Below, piece after piece: positions 1 through 7,032 of a stretch of 64,000 nucleotides of DNA. Position numbers and translations under genes: made by a program. The DNA comes from Verrucomicrobiia bacterium (GTDB taxonomy: Bacteria > Verrucomicrobiota > Verrucomicrobiia > Limisphaerales > UBA8199). The notes under the pieces are model-generated. The model did not search any database and was not told the origin of the DNA. It saw only the letters and a list, made by a program, of their open reading frames with translations. Each line of letters opens with the position of its first letter. Within the stretch, counting starts at the first letter, position 1. The DNA lies in assembly GCA_035946615.1 (NCBI GenBank), contig DASYZB010000105.1, positions 62,001-126,000 of the forward strand, given 5' to 3'.

Positions 1-133
1 GCGCGAGGTGTTTCGACCAAAGCCACTGGTAAGCTTCGTCGGTGCTCAACTCAATGGTCCCAGAGGCAATATAGGCGAGACGGGCCGCCAAAAGCGCTGC
101 AATCAAGACATACCCGAGCCAAACCCAGTGGCG
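1..133 (-). CDS. N-terminal fragment of a GT39/ArnT-type membrane glycosyltransferase (cut by window edge)
   Basis: Reading the minus strand from about 133 to 1 gives an uninterrupted peptide with one hydrophobic helix (WLGYVLIAALLAARLAYI) followed by ELSTDEAYQWLWSKHLA. An acidic pair just after the first membrane helix, in a D-E-A-Y context, is typical of family 39/83 glycosyltransferases (PMT/ArnT-like), which move sugars from polyprenyl carriers at the inner membrane. The rest lies outside the window. The start is unclear: no in-frame ATG is visible, a TTG at 106 is possible, and the frame stays open upstream only to a stop near 210 through simple GC-rich repeats. Confidence 0.55.
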
Positions 134-260
134 GTCGAGTTCCGAGTTCCGCGCTCCGCGCTCTCCACGGGGCTTCTGTCGCTCTTGTACGCGCAAAAAC
201 CAAGTTCTAACTCTCAACCACGCGCAGAGCAAGTCGCAAGGAAGGCGTTGAGCAGAAGGG

Positions 261-392
261 AGCGCATCTTGACACTGCCACCGGAACGCCGGCTTCAGCC
301 GGCAGCAGTGTGTAATTCACCACCCCTGCCCGCTAAAGCCGACGTTCCGCGGCGGCTACAACAAGTTCCCGGTGGCAGTGTCAAGATGCGCT
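261..392. repeat. 132-bp element with perfect 24-bp terminal inverted repeats (MITE/REP-like)
   Basis: The left end (261-284, beginning AGCGCATCTTGACACTGCC) and right end (369-392) are perfect reverse complements over 24 bp. The interior contains a second palindrome, GCCGGCTTCAGCCGGC, near 288-303. There is no room for a transposase and no clear target-site duplication. It lies in the intergenic gap between the glycosyltransferase fragment and the pseudouridine synthase gene. It could be a miniature inverted-repeat element or a large REP-type hairpin. Confidence 0.75.
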
Positions 393-465
393 CAGCAGAG
401 GGGGCGCAGAGCCGCAGGGTCCGAAAGCGCTGTCGTCGCTGCGCTTTGCCGCGCGCTGCAAAAGA

Positions 466-2127
466 TTATTTCAGCCGGTACCAAACCGTCTTAAGGTAAG
501 CGGGCTCGGCGCGCGTGACGGGAAAATCGGGTGGTTGCGGGGCGTAATGCTTTTGGAGGATGGTTCGTTTCGAGCCCTCGATGGAGGTTTCCAGCGAAAG
601 GACGAATTGTTCAGCCGGCCAGCCGGCGGCGTTGGTCGAGGCCAAAAGCACCCCGGGAGAAGCCAGCAAGGGCAGGGCTGCGGCTACGAGCTTTCCATAA
701 TCTTTTTCAACCCGGAACACCCCCGAGCCTTTTGATCGCGAGAAAGTAGGCGGGTCTAGAATTATTGCGTCGAAGCGGCGCCTCTTTCTCGCCAGGCGCC
801 CGAACCAATCGAATACGTCGCCGAAAATAAATTCGTGGGCGCCAGGGTCGAGCCGGTTCAGTTCGAAATTCCGTTTGCCCCAATCGAGATATTTCCGGGA
901 CAAATCGAGACTCGTAACTCGATGGCCAGCGGCAGCGGCGCAAACCGAGAAGGCTGAGGTATAGGAAAAGGCATTGAGAATTTCCATGGGCCGGCTTGGG
1001 TCACGTCCGGGGAAAAGCGAAAAACCCGCCGCGACATGGCTGCGCAGAAGACGGTGGCGGTTGTCGCGTTGGTCGAGAAATAAGCCGAACGAATACCCTT
1101 CATTGAGACTAAGCTCGAACTGCAGGCCGTTTTCGCGGATGTTAAACCGCTCGGAGGCAGCCTCGCCAAGGACCGGACAAGCCAATGCATGAGAGCCAGT
1201 CTCCTGAACATTTCTGATGAACAGTTTATGGTAGGCGCCGCGAGATCGGAGTCGCTCGACCCAGTCTCGTAATTTCTCACGTTGTTCGGGGCTCAGCGGC
1301 TGCGCGGCTTGAGAGAGGAGGAATTCCCCAAGCCGCTCGACATACCAGCCGGGCTGGCCATCAGCGGCGCCGTGAATGAGGCGCCACGCGTTGGTCGAGG
1401 ATTGATCGATCAGCGCCCGCCTCAGCGCCAGTCGCGGGTCTGCCGCAAAATCGACCGGCGCGCGGAATGTCACTTCCTCATTTGAGACCGGGTGCTTAAT
1501 GCTCAGTTCGGCGGCGTGTAAAAAGAGGCGTGAGGCGGGTGAGCCGCCATAGAGGCTGTCCCCGAGAATTGGAAACTCGCTGCTGGCGGCATGGACGCGA
1601 ACCTGGTGGGTGCGGCCTGTCAGCGGCTCGGCTTGGACCAGAGAACAGGCCTGAAACGCCGCGGGCAAACCCGCTGGAAAAGTGCCCGCGCGCTCAAGAC
1701 CGGCAGGCGGTCCTCCTGAGCCAAGGGCGCCTAAATGCCGGAAGCGGGTTATGGCCAACTCTCCTCCAATGCCTGCCGGCTTGCTCACGTACTTTGCTCC
1801 AAGCCGAACGAGAGACGTTTTGATGGTTAATTCACGCTCCGGCCCGAGGGCGTCCGTCAGCAGAAGATATTTTTTGCGGACAGCGCGCTGGGAGAATTGC
1901 TCGGTCAACGAGCGGTTGGCAAGGGGAGTTTTGGCAAAAAGAAGCACACCCGAAGTTTCTTTATCCAGCCGGTGGATGATAGCTAAGGAAGCCCAGCGCG
2001 GCTCCCGGTGCCGCAGCCAATCGTAAATGCCCTCGCCTGAAAAGGGGGCAGGCGCATGGGTATTCAGGCCGGGCGGTTTGTTCACCACCAGCAAATGGTC
2101 GTCTTCAAAAATCAGGCACGGCAACAC
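466..2127 (-). CDS. Fusion of RluA-type pseudouridine synthase and RlmI-like SAM methyltransferase
   Basis: The N-terminal ~230 residues are an RluA-family rRNA/tRNA pseudouridine synthase: HRLDKETSG at 52-60 holds the catalytic Asp55, followed by the family's RTHQVRVH motif. The C-terminal ~300 residues are a class I SAM-dependent RNA methyltransferase of the RlmI/RlmK type, with a SAM-binding stretch (ILNAFSYTSAFSV) and a DPPTF motif at 458-462. Both halves look intact, so one cytoplasmic polypeptide probably carries two RNA modification activities. These enzymes are usually separate proteins of about 300 and 400 residues. The RNA targets cannot be read from the sequence. Confidence 0.88.
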   Translation of the reverse strand: MLPCLIFEDDHLLVVNKPPGLNTHAPAPFSGEGIYDWLRHREPRWASLAIIHRLDKETSGVLLFAKTPLANRSLTEQFSQRAVRKKYLLLTDALGPERELTIKTSLVRLGAKYVSKPAGIGGELAITRFRHLGALGSGGPPAGLERAGTFPAGLPAAFQACSLVQAEPLTGRTHQVRVHAASSEFPILGDSLYGGSPASRLFLHAAELSIKHPVSNEEVTFRAPVDFAADPRLALRRALIDQSSTNAWRLIHGAADGQPGWYVERLGEFLLSQAAQPLSPEQREKLRDWVERLRSRGAYHKLFIRNVQETGSHALACPVLGEAASERFNIRENGLQFELSLNEGYSFGLFLDQRDNRHRLLRSHVAAGFSLFPGRDPSRPMEILNAFSYTSAFSVCAAAAGHRVTSLDLSRKYLDWGKRNFELNRLDPGAHEFIFGDVFDWFGRLARKRRRFDAIILDPPTFSRSKGSGVFRVEKDYGKLVAAALPLLASPGVLLASTNAAGWPAEQFVLSLETSIEGSKRTILQKHYAPQPPDFPVTRAEPAYLKTVWYRLK

Positions 2128-2209
2128 CGGGCAATCAAAGCAGAACGCAAACGAAATTTCGTGCTAATTCGTGAAATTATCGTCCTCTCCGTATGGCTTG
2201 GAAGGGGTC

Positions 2210-2875
2210 TTACCAAAAGGTCCAAGCCCCCTTGTAAATCACCCAAAGGCCGAGCAGGAAATTCGTGATGGCATGGGCTGTCATGGCGTCGCCGAGCCTG
2301 TTCTTGCGAATCACCAGCCATTGAAAGGCCAGGCCGCACAGAATACCCGCCACCCACCGGTCCGGATGCATCAGGCCGAAGATGACCGAGGTGACTACAA
2401 ATGATAACCCGTGAAACTGTCCAAGAGGCATCGCGCGGAAATCAATTTTGACAAAATACCGGTAAAGGAAGGAGCGATAAAACACCTCCTCGACCGGTGG
2501 CACAACAATGGCAGAACCTGCCAGGCGAACACCCACATGAAACCACGCCAGCGCCTGGCCAAATTCCCGATGGGGGTTTGCGCCTGCGCCCACCGCGCTC
2601 AACCTCGGATACAAGCCATCGAGCCCGACCCAAATCGCCCAAAGTGCGATGCCCACGGCAACCGCCTCCCAACTGAAGGCCCAACGCATCTCGGGAACGA
2701 ACGGGCGAACCTCCCAAAGCATCCAGGCAGCGATCAGCGTTTTCGCCAGATACACCCAATAACGCGATTCGGGGCCGAACTGGCTTTGGAGCGGAGTCAG
2801 GACCGCATAGACTGCGAATGGAGCGATGCGCGCCAACTCCGGCGAGGCGGCGAATTTAGCGGGGAGAAACTTCAT
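2210..2875 (-). CDS. CPBP/CAAX-type intramembrane protease, PEP-CTERM-locus type
   Basis: A polytopic membrane protein of about 221 aa with the glutamic intramembrane protease motifs EEVFYR (about 129-134), FGLMH (about 166-170) and a final HAITN helix. It resembles the CAAX prenyl protease-related family found in exosortase/PEP-CTERM loci. ATG at 2875 was chosen because the open frame upstream starts only with TTG at 2929, directly after the neighbouring stop, without a ribosome site. It lies downstream of the GspB-like and ExeA-like genes on the same strand, so it is probably co-transcribed. Likely role: processing of exported or membrane proteins (inference). Confidence 0.8.
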   Translation of the reverse strand: MKFLPAKFAASPELARIAPFAVYAVLTPLQSQFGPESRYWVYLAKTLIAAWMLWEVRPFVPEMRWAFSWEAVAVGIALWAIWVGLDGLYPRLSAVGAGANPHREFGQALAWFHVGVRLAGSAIVVPPVEEVFYRSFLYRYFVKIDFRAMPLGQFHGLSFVVTSVIFGLMHPDRWVAGILCGLAFQWLVIRKNRLGDAMTAHAITNFLLGLWVIYKGAWTFW

Positions 2876-2931
2876 GGGCCTGCCATCATTCCGAGAGCGG
2901 CCTGCCGCGCCAAGCGAAAAGTGAGGCAAGG

Positions 2932-3609
2932 TTACGGCTCCAGCACCAGCACGGTCGCATGGCCACCACTGACCAGGGTGGCGCTGTCCGGGCCGATGGC
3001 CTTTACCCGGAATTCGCCTAACCTCTCACCGATAAAAAGGGTTTTGCCGTTGATAACAGCCGAGGGATGCCGGGGGTTATAGGTAATCCCCTGCAATTTG
3101 AGCAGCGCGGGCTTGGGAGGCGCCTGGGCCTGGGAAGTAAGATTTGAGCCGGCCTGTGCAATAGCGGTTTGGGCCGAAGCGGAGGCGGACCCGGCGAGAG
3201 GCGTGGGAGCGGGCACGGTGGCCGTCATGTTATCGAGCCCCGGCTTGGGGGCAAAGCCCATATCAGCCCTGGTGAGTGGAACCGAGGCTGACGTAACAGG
3301 GGCCGAGGCAGCGGGCATGCGCGTGGACGAGACTCCAGCCGGCGAACCAGGCGTTTCAATCACAGCTTTTCGTAGAGGGGCAATCTGAGGCTTTGAAGCG
3401 AGCAAACCGGCTGGGCGTGATGCCATCCAGACCAGCACAAATGCAAGCAATACCAGCACCACAACCGCGATTGGAAGAACGGGGCTTAAGGGCCGAGGCG
3501 CCGAGGACAAAGCTTCAACTGGACGAAGCTGTAGAGCGGTTAGTTCGCCGGAAGGACCTTGCTGTTGCGCCTGCTTGGCGCGTTTGAGTGCGTCATTGAT
3601 GAGGCTCAT
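2932..3609 (-). CDS. GspB-like protein (type II secretion/PEP-CTERM locus)
   Basis: The protein begins MSLINDALKRAKQAQQ, the N-terminal signature of GspB-like proteins. A single membrane helix follows at about 44-63, then a Pro/Ala-rich linker, then a C-terminal domain (about 165-225, LQGITYNPRHPSAVINGK) like the periplasmic GspB/T2SSB domain. In known systems GspB works with the ATPase GspA/ExeA to assemble the secretin through the peptidoglycan. Its start overlaps the stop of the upstream ExeA-like ATPase by 4 nt (ATGA), which implies translational coupling. Confidence 0.82.
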   Translation of the reverse strand: MSLINDALKRAKQAQQQGPSGELTALQLRPVEALSSAPRPLSPVLPIAVVVLVLLAFVLVWMASRPAGLLASKPQIAPLRKAVIETPGSPAGVSSTRMPAASAPVTSASVPLTRADMGFAPKPGLDNMTATVPAPTPLAGSASASAQTAIAQAGSNLTSQAQAPPKPALLKLQGITYNPRHPSAVINGKTLFIGERLGEFRVKAIGPDSATLVSGGHATVLVLEP

Positions 3610-4421
3610 GCGTGGATGTGCCCTTCCAATTCGCGCACAGCGCGATTGACGAGGCGGAAATCGATTTCAGAGCGTTGTTCGACGAACCCGGCCAGCAGCG
3701 CCTTGTCACATAGCGCGTTGACCAACCGCGGGACGCCTTGCGTGTAATGAAACACCCGCCATAAGGCCGGACGCGTAAAACAAGGAATTCCATTCCCACC
3801 GCAGAGATGAAGCCGGTGTTGAACATACTGTTTAACCTCGTTGCGGTTAAGCGGGAGCAAGTGATAACGGACCGTGATGCGCTGGCGGAGTTGGCGCAGC
3901 CTGGGGTTATTCAGACGGTCCCGCAGTTCGGGCTGGCCCAGCAGCACAATCTGCAGCAACTTGCGGTTGTCTGTCTCGAGATTCGAAAGCAGCCGCACCT
4001 GTTCGAGCAATTCCTCGGTCAGGTCCTGCGCCTCGTCGATAATCAGCACCGCCTCCTGCCCGGTTTCAACTTTCTGCAACAGAAACTGGTTAATGACAGC
4101 CAGGGTGTCCAGGCGGTCCAGCCCATTGACTGGAAGACCAAACTCCAAGGCAATGGCTTTCATCAGCTCATCCGGGCTCATCACGGGGTTGAGGATGAGG
4201 GCGGTGGCGTAGCGGCCATCAAGCTGTTCGAGCATCGCCCGGCAAAGGGTGGTCTTGCCCGCACCCACTTCCCCGGTGAGCTGGACAAAGCCTTTGCGCT
4301 CGCGAATGCCATAAAGCAAATGGTTGTAGGCCTCGCGATGCTTGGCGCTATAAAAGAGGAACCGGGGATTCGGCGTGATGTCGAATGGCGGCTCCGTCAG
4401 CCCGTAATAGTCCAAGTACAC
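3606..4421 (-). CDS. ExeA/GspA-like AAA ATPase
   Basis: A 271-aa ATPase with Walker A GEVGAGKTT (50-58) and Walker B AVLIIDE (124-130). The opening MYLDYYGLTEPPFDITPNPR is typical of the ExeA family and its PEP-CTERM-locus subfamily (putative secretion ATPase). It lacks the C-terminal peptidoglycan-binding domain of full ExeA, matching the short subfamily. It is the first gene of a tight minus-strand operon with the GspB-like gene and the CAAX protease. Likely function: energising assembly of an envelope secretion structure. Confidence 0.85.
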   Translation of the reverse strand: MYLDYYGLTEPPFDITPNPRFLFYSAKHREAYNHLLYGIRERKGFVQLTGEVGAGKTTLCRAMLEQLDGRYATALILNPVMSPDELMKAIALEFGLPVNGLDRLDTLAVINQFLLQKVETGQEAVLIIDEAQDLTEELLEQVRLLSNLETDNRKLLQIVLLGQPELRDRLNNPRLRQLRQRITVRYHLLPLNRNEVKQYVQHRLHLCGGNGIPCFTRPALWRVFHYTQGVPRLVNALCDKALLAGFVEQRSEIDFRLVNRAVRELEGHIHA

Positions 4422-4502
4422 AACGCTTTATCAGCAAAAACGGTGCCGTTAAAGTGAACGATGAGCGACGGAAAACCTCAGCCCAGGAAGAATCCAGCCC
4501 TG

Positions 4503-5465
4503 TCATTCTTTGAGACACATGAACTCCTTCCACAAACACGCCAACCGCCCCGCTGTGGCCTCTGCGCGTTCCTCTGGCCCAAGCCGAACCCAACGCAGCC
4601 GCAGCTTTCTGCGAAACCAAGTCATTTGGCGTTTTGCAAATTGACGTGTGCGAATCTTCACCAGCTCGACGGTTTCGGCCAGCGAGCGGACGCCCCGCAA
4701 ATGCTCGATTACCTGTCGGTATCCGAGGGCTTGTGAGGCAACCTTGTTTTCGCCCAGCCCGGCGTCGAGCAACCCTTGGGTTTCGCCGACCAGCCCACCG
4801 CGGAACATCGCCTCCACTCGCGCTTCAATCCGCTGATGCAAGCCGCCTGCCGCCCGCTCCAGGCCAAACAACCACTCCGGCCTAGCCGGGCTGGGGTTGT
4901 TTTCCCACGCGGACTGCTGTTGAGAGAAGGGCTGGCCTGTCAAACGGATGACTTCGACGGCACGAATGATACGGCGCAGGTTCTGCCGATCAATCCGGCC
5001 ATAACAGACAGGATCGCGTTGCTCCAATTCCTCGAGTAACCGGGGTAGCGGGGTTGTCTCCAATTCGGCTCGCAATGTCGCGTCACTTGGCGGGCTTTGG
5101 CCTAATCCCTCGAATAATGCTTTAAAGTAAAGGCCCGTCCCGCCGCATAGAATGGGAATTTTCCCGCGCCCCTCGATATCGGCAATGGCAATCTGGGCCA
5201 ACCGCACGAATTGCGCGGCATCGAAAGGCTGCTTTACGCCCACGACATCGATCAAGTGATGCGCCACTCGCCCGCGCTCGGCTGCAGACGGTTTGGCAGT
5301 GCCAATGTCCATGCCGCGATAGACCTGCATCGAATCGACCGAGACGATCTCGCCGCCAATTTTTTCGGCCAACAGCAGGGCTATCTCCGATTTGCCGATT
5401 GCGGTCGGCCCCGCTGCCAGCACGATACGGCAATGAAGCTCTGAACCCATGTTTTCTTGCCTCAT
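4503..5465 (-). CDS. miaA: tRNA dimethylallyltransferase
   Basis: Transfers the dimethylallyl group of DMAPP to A37 of tRNAs that read UNN codons. The P-loop GPTAIGKS is at 19-26, followed by the family's DSMQVYRGMDIGTAKP stretch, HHLIDV, and CGGTGLYFKAL. The 320-aa length is normal. It sits 3 nt downstream of lgt on the same strand, so the two are probably co-transcribed. An internal ATG at 5450 is a possible alternative start. Confidence 0.96.
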   Translation of the reverse strand: MRQENMGSELHCRIVLAAGPTAIGKSEIALLLAEKIGGEIVSVDSMQVYRGMDIGTAKPSAAERGRVAHHLIDVVGVKQPFDAAQFVRLAQIAIADIEGRGKIPILCGGTGLYFKALFEGLGQSPPSDATLRAELETTPLPRLLEELEQRDPVCYGRIDRQNLRRIIRAVEVIRLTGQPFSQQQSAWENNPSPARPEWLFGLERAAGGLHQRIEARVEAMFRGGLVGETQGLLDAGLGENKVASQALGYRQVIEHLRGVRSLAETVELVKIRTRQFAKRQMTWFRRKLRLRWVRLGPEERAEATAGRLACLWKEFMCLKE

Positions 5466-5468
5466 GGC

Positions 5469-6257
5469 TTATCTCTTTCCGGATGCTTTTTGCCTGAGGG
5501 ACAGCCGCGGCAAGCCCCACCACAACAGGAGGCCGGCAGCAAAAATGCCGAGGCTGACTTTTTGGCCGGGTGTGGCCCACCCGTTTAGATAAACCGGGTA
5601 GTCGCCGCGAAAGGCCTCGACGAAGGAGCGCAGCAAAGCGTAGCCGCCCAGGTAGCTGGCGAAAACCTGGCCGTCGAATTTCTTTCGGCGATAAAGCCAG
5701 GCCAACCCGCCATACAACGCCAGATTCAGCAACGAATCATAAATCTGCGTCGGGTGAAGCGGCACACCCGGAGGGGCGCCGCGAGCGGTTTCAGGAAACG
5801 TCACTGCCCAGGGCAGATGGCAGGCTCGCCCATAACAACAGCCATTGAGGAAGCAGCCGATGCGTCCAAAAGCACTGCCCAGGGCCACACTGGGCGCCAT
5901 CACATCCGCCAATTTCCATAACGGGAGCTTTCGCACCCGCGCATAGACAATGCAAGCCAATGCAGCGCCAATGAATCCCCCATAATAGACCAACCCCCCG
6001 TTCCACACCATGAACAACTCCCAAAGCGGTTGCCCGGCAAACCGTTCGGGCCAATAGGAAATGACATACAGCAGACGCGCCCCTGCAATACCCCCGACGA
6101 TAAGCCACGGTCCAAGGTCCAGCACCTTCTCCCCCGGGATTCCGCCAAATGGCGCCAGCCTGGCAGCAGTCCATATTCCGGCCAGAAAAGCCAACGCCAT
6201 CATCACTCCGTAGGAGGTGATGATGAGCCGTCCAAGTTGTAAGGCGATCGGATGCAC
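5469..6257 (-). CDS. lgt: Phosphatidylglycerol-prolipoprotein diacylglyceryl transferase
   Basis: Inner-membrane enzyme that attaches diacylglycerol to the lipobox cysteine of prolipoproteins. The signature GRIGCFLNGCCYGR is at 131-144, within a 262-aa protein that has the expected seven or so hydrophobic helices and an N-terminal HPIALQLG. The gene precedes miaA by 3 nt and is divergent from the response regulator at 6383. At least one lipoprotein substrate lies in the window, the ABC binding protein at 23252. Confidence 0.96.
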   Translation of the reverse strand: MHPIALQLGRLIITSYGVMMALAFLAGIWTAARLAPFGGIPGEKVLDLGPWLIVGGIAGARLLYVISYWPERFAGQPLWELFMVWNGGLVYYGGFIGAALACIVYARVRKLPLWKLADVMAPSVALGSAFGRIGCFLNGCCYGRACHLPWAVTFPETARGAPPGVPLHPTQIYDSLLNLALYGGLAWLYRRKKFDGQVFASYLGGYALLRSFVEAFRGDYPVYLNGWATPGQKVSLGIFAAGLLLWWGLPRLSLRQKASGKR

Positions 6258-6382
6258 AAGTATCTGCGCCGTTTCGCGGGGACTCGGCCTGCAAAATCCT
6301 CCAGGTCAGCGGCCATTATCTCCATAACCGGGGTGAATACCCCATAGCAAGAACAATCCCTACCTTCGACAATCATAAAGAT

Positions 6383-6871
6383 ATGCCTGACGATGCCATC
6401 TTTCTGCTGGTTGACGATTCAGAGGACGACGTGATTCTGATACGGCGGGCCTTCGCCAAGGGCAACATCCTCAATCCACTGCAAGTCGTCCGCTCGGGCG
6501 ACGAAGCGATTGCTTATTTCAAGGGCGAAGGCAAATACGCCAATCGCCTCGAGTTTCCTTTGCCGGAGTTGGTATTGCTGGACCTCAAGATGCCCGGTAA
6601 GAGCGGCTTTGATGTGCTGACTTGGGTCCGCCAACAACCAAGTCTGAAGGCCCTGCGCATTGTCGTGCTGACTTCCTCTAATGAAATCCGCGATGTCAAT
6701 CTGGCCTACCAGCTTGGCGCCAATTCGTTTCTGGTTAAACCCGTCGATTTCGACCGGTTCGTCGAGATCAGTCAGGCCCTCCGTGGCTATTGGCTCTGGA
6801 TGAGCAAAGCCCCTGAAGTCTCTCGTCCCCTGCCGGCTAAGAATATCCCCGTCCGTAGGGACTTGGCTTAG
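6383..6871 (+). CDS. Single-domain response regulator (Rcp1/CheY-like)
   Basis: A stand-alone receiver domain of 162 aa: acidic pair DDSEDD near the N-terminus, phospho-acceptor Asp67 in LLDLKMPG, Thr97 in VVLTSS and Lys119 in FLVKP. The insert after helix 1 and the C-terminal WLWMSKAP tail resemble receivers that pair with phytochrome-type histidine kinases. No output domain is present. A PAS histidine kinase of that general type lies 2.4 kb downstream (9318), separated by a glycosidase-like gene. That makes it a plausible but unproven partner. Confidence 0.9.
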   Translation: MPDDAIFLLVDDSEDDVILIRRAFAKGNILNPLQVVRSGDEAIAYFKGEGKYANRLEFPLPELVLLDLKMPGKSGFDVLTWVRQQPSLKALRIVVLTSSNEIRDVNLAYQLGANSFLVKPVDFDRFVEISQALRGYWLWMSKAPEVSRPLPAKNIPVRRDLA

Positions 6872-6905
6872 TCAGGGCCTGTTTCAAAAAATAGAATTGC
6901 GCCAT

Positions 6906-6946
6906 TCGTCCTCGTTCACGAAAGCCCTGAAAACTCGAGGACGAAT
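6906..6946 (+). terminator. Inverted repeat downstream of the response regulator
   Basis: TTCGTCCTCG (6906-6915) pairs with CGAGGACGAA (6937-6946) across a 21-nt loop, 35 nt after the response regulator stop. There is no clear T tract, so termination is possible but not certain. Confidence 0.4.
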
Positions 6947-7032
6947 GAAACGAAAACGAAATGGCCCTTCGTCCTTCATTCCTCTTCCCTCTTCTATTGA
7001 TTGTTTTGCCAACACTCTTTACTGATCAGTCC

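Noticed and set aside
8-499. Plus-strand open frame at the left edge
   Set aside because: It crosses the inverted-repeat element and lies opposite a recognisable glycosyltransferase fragment.
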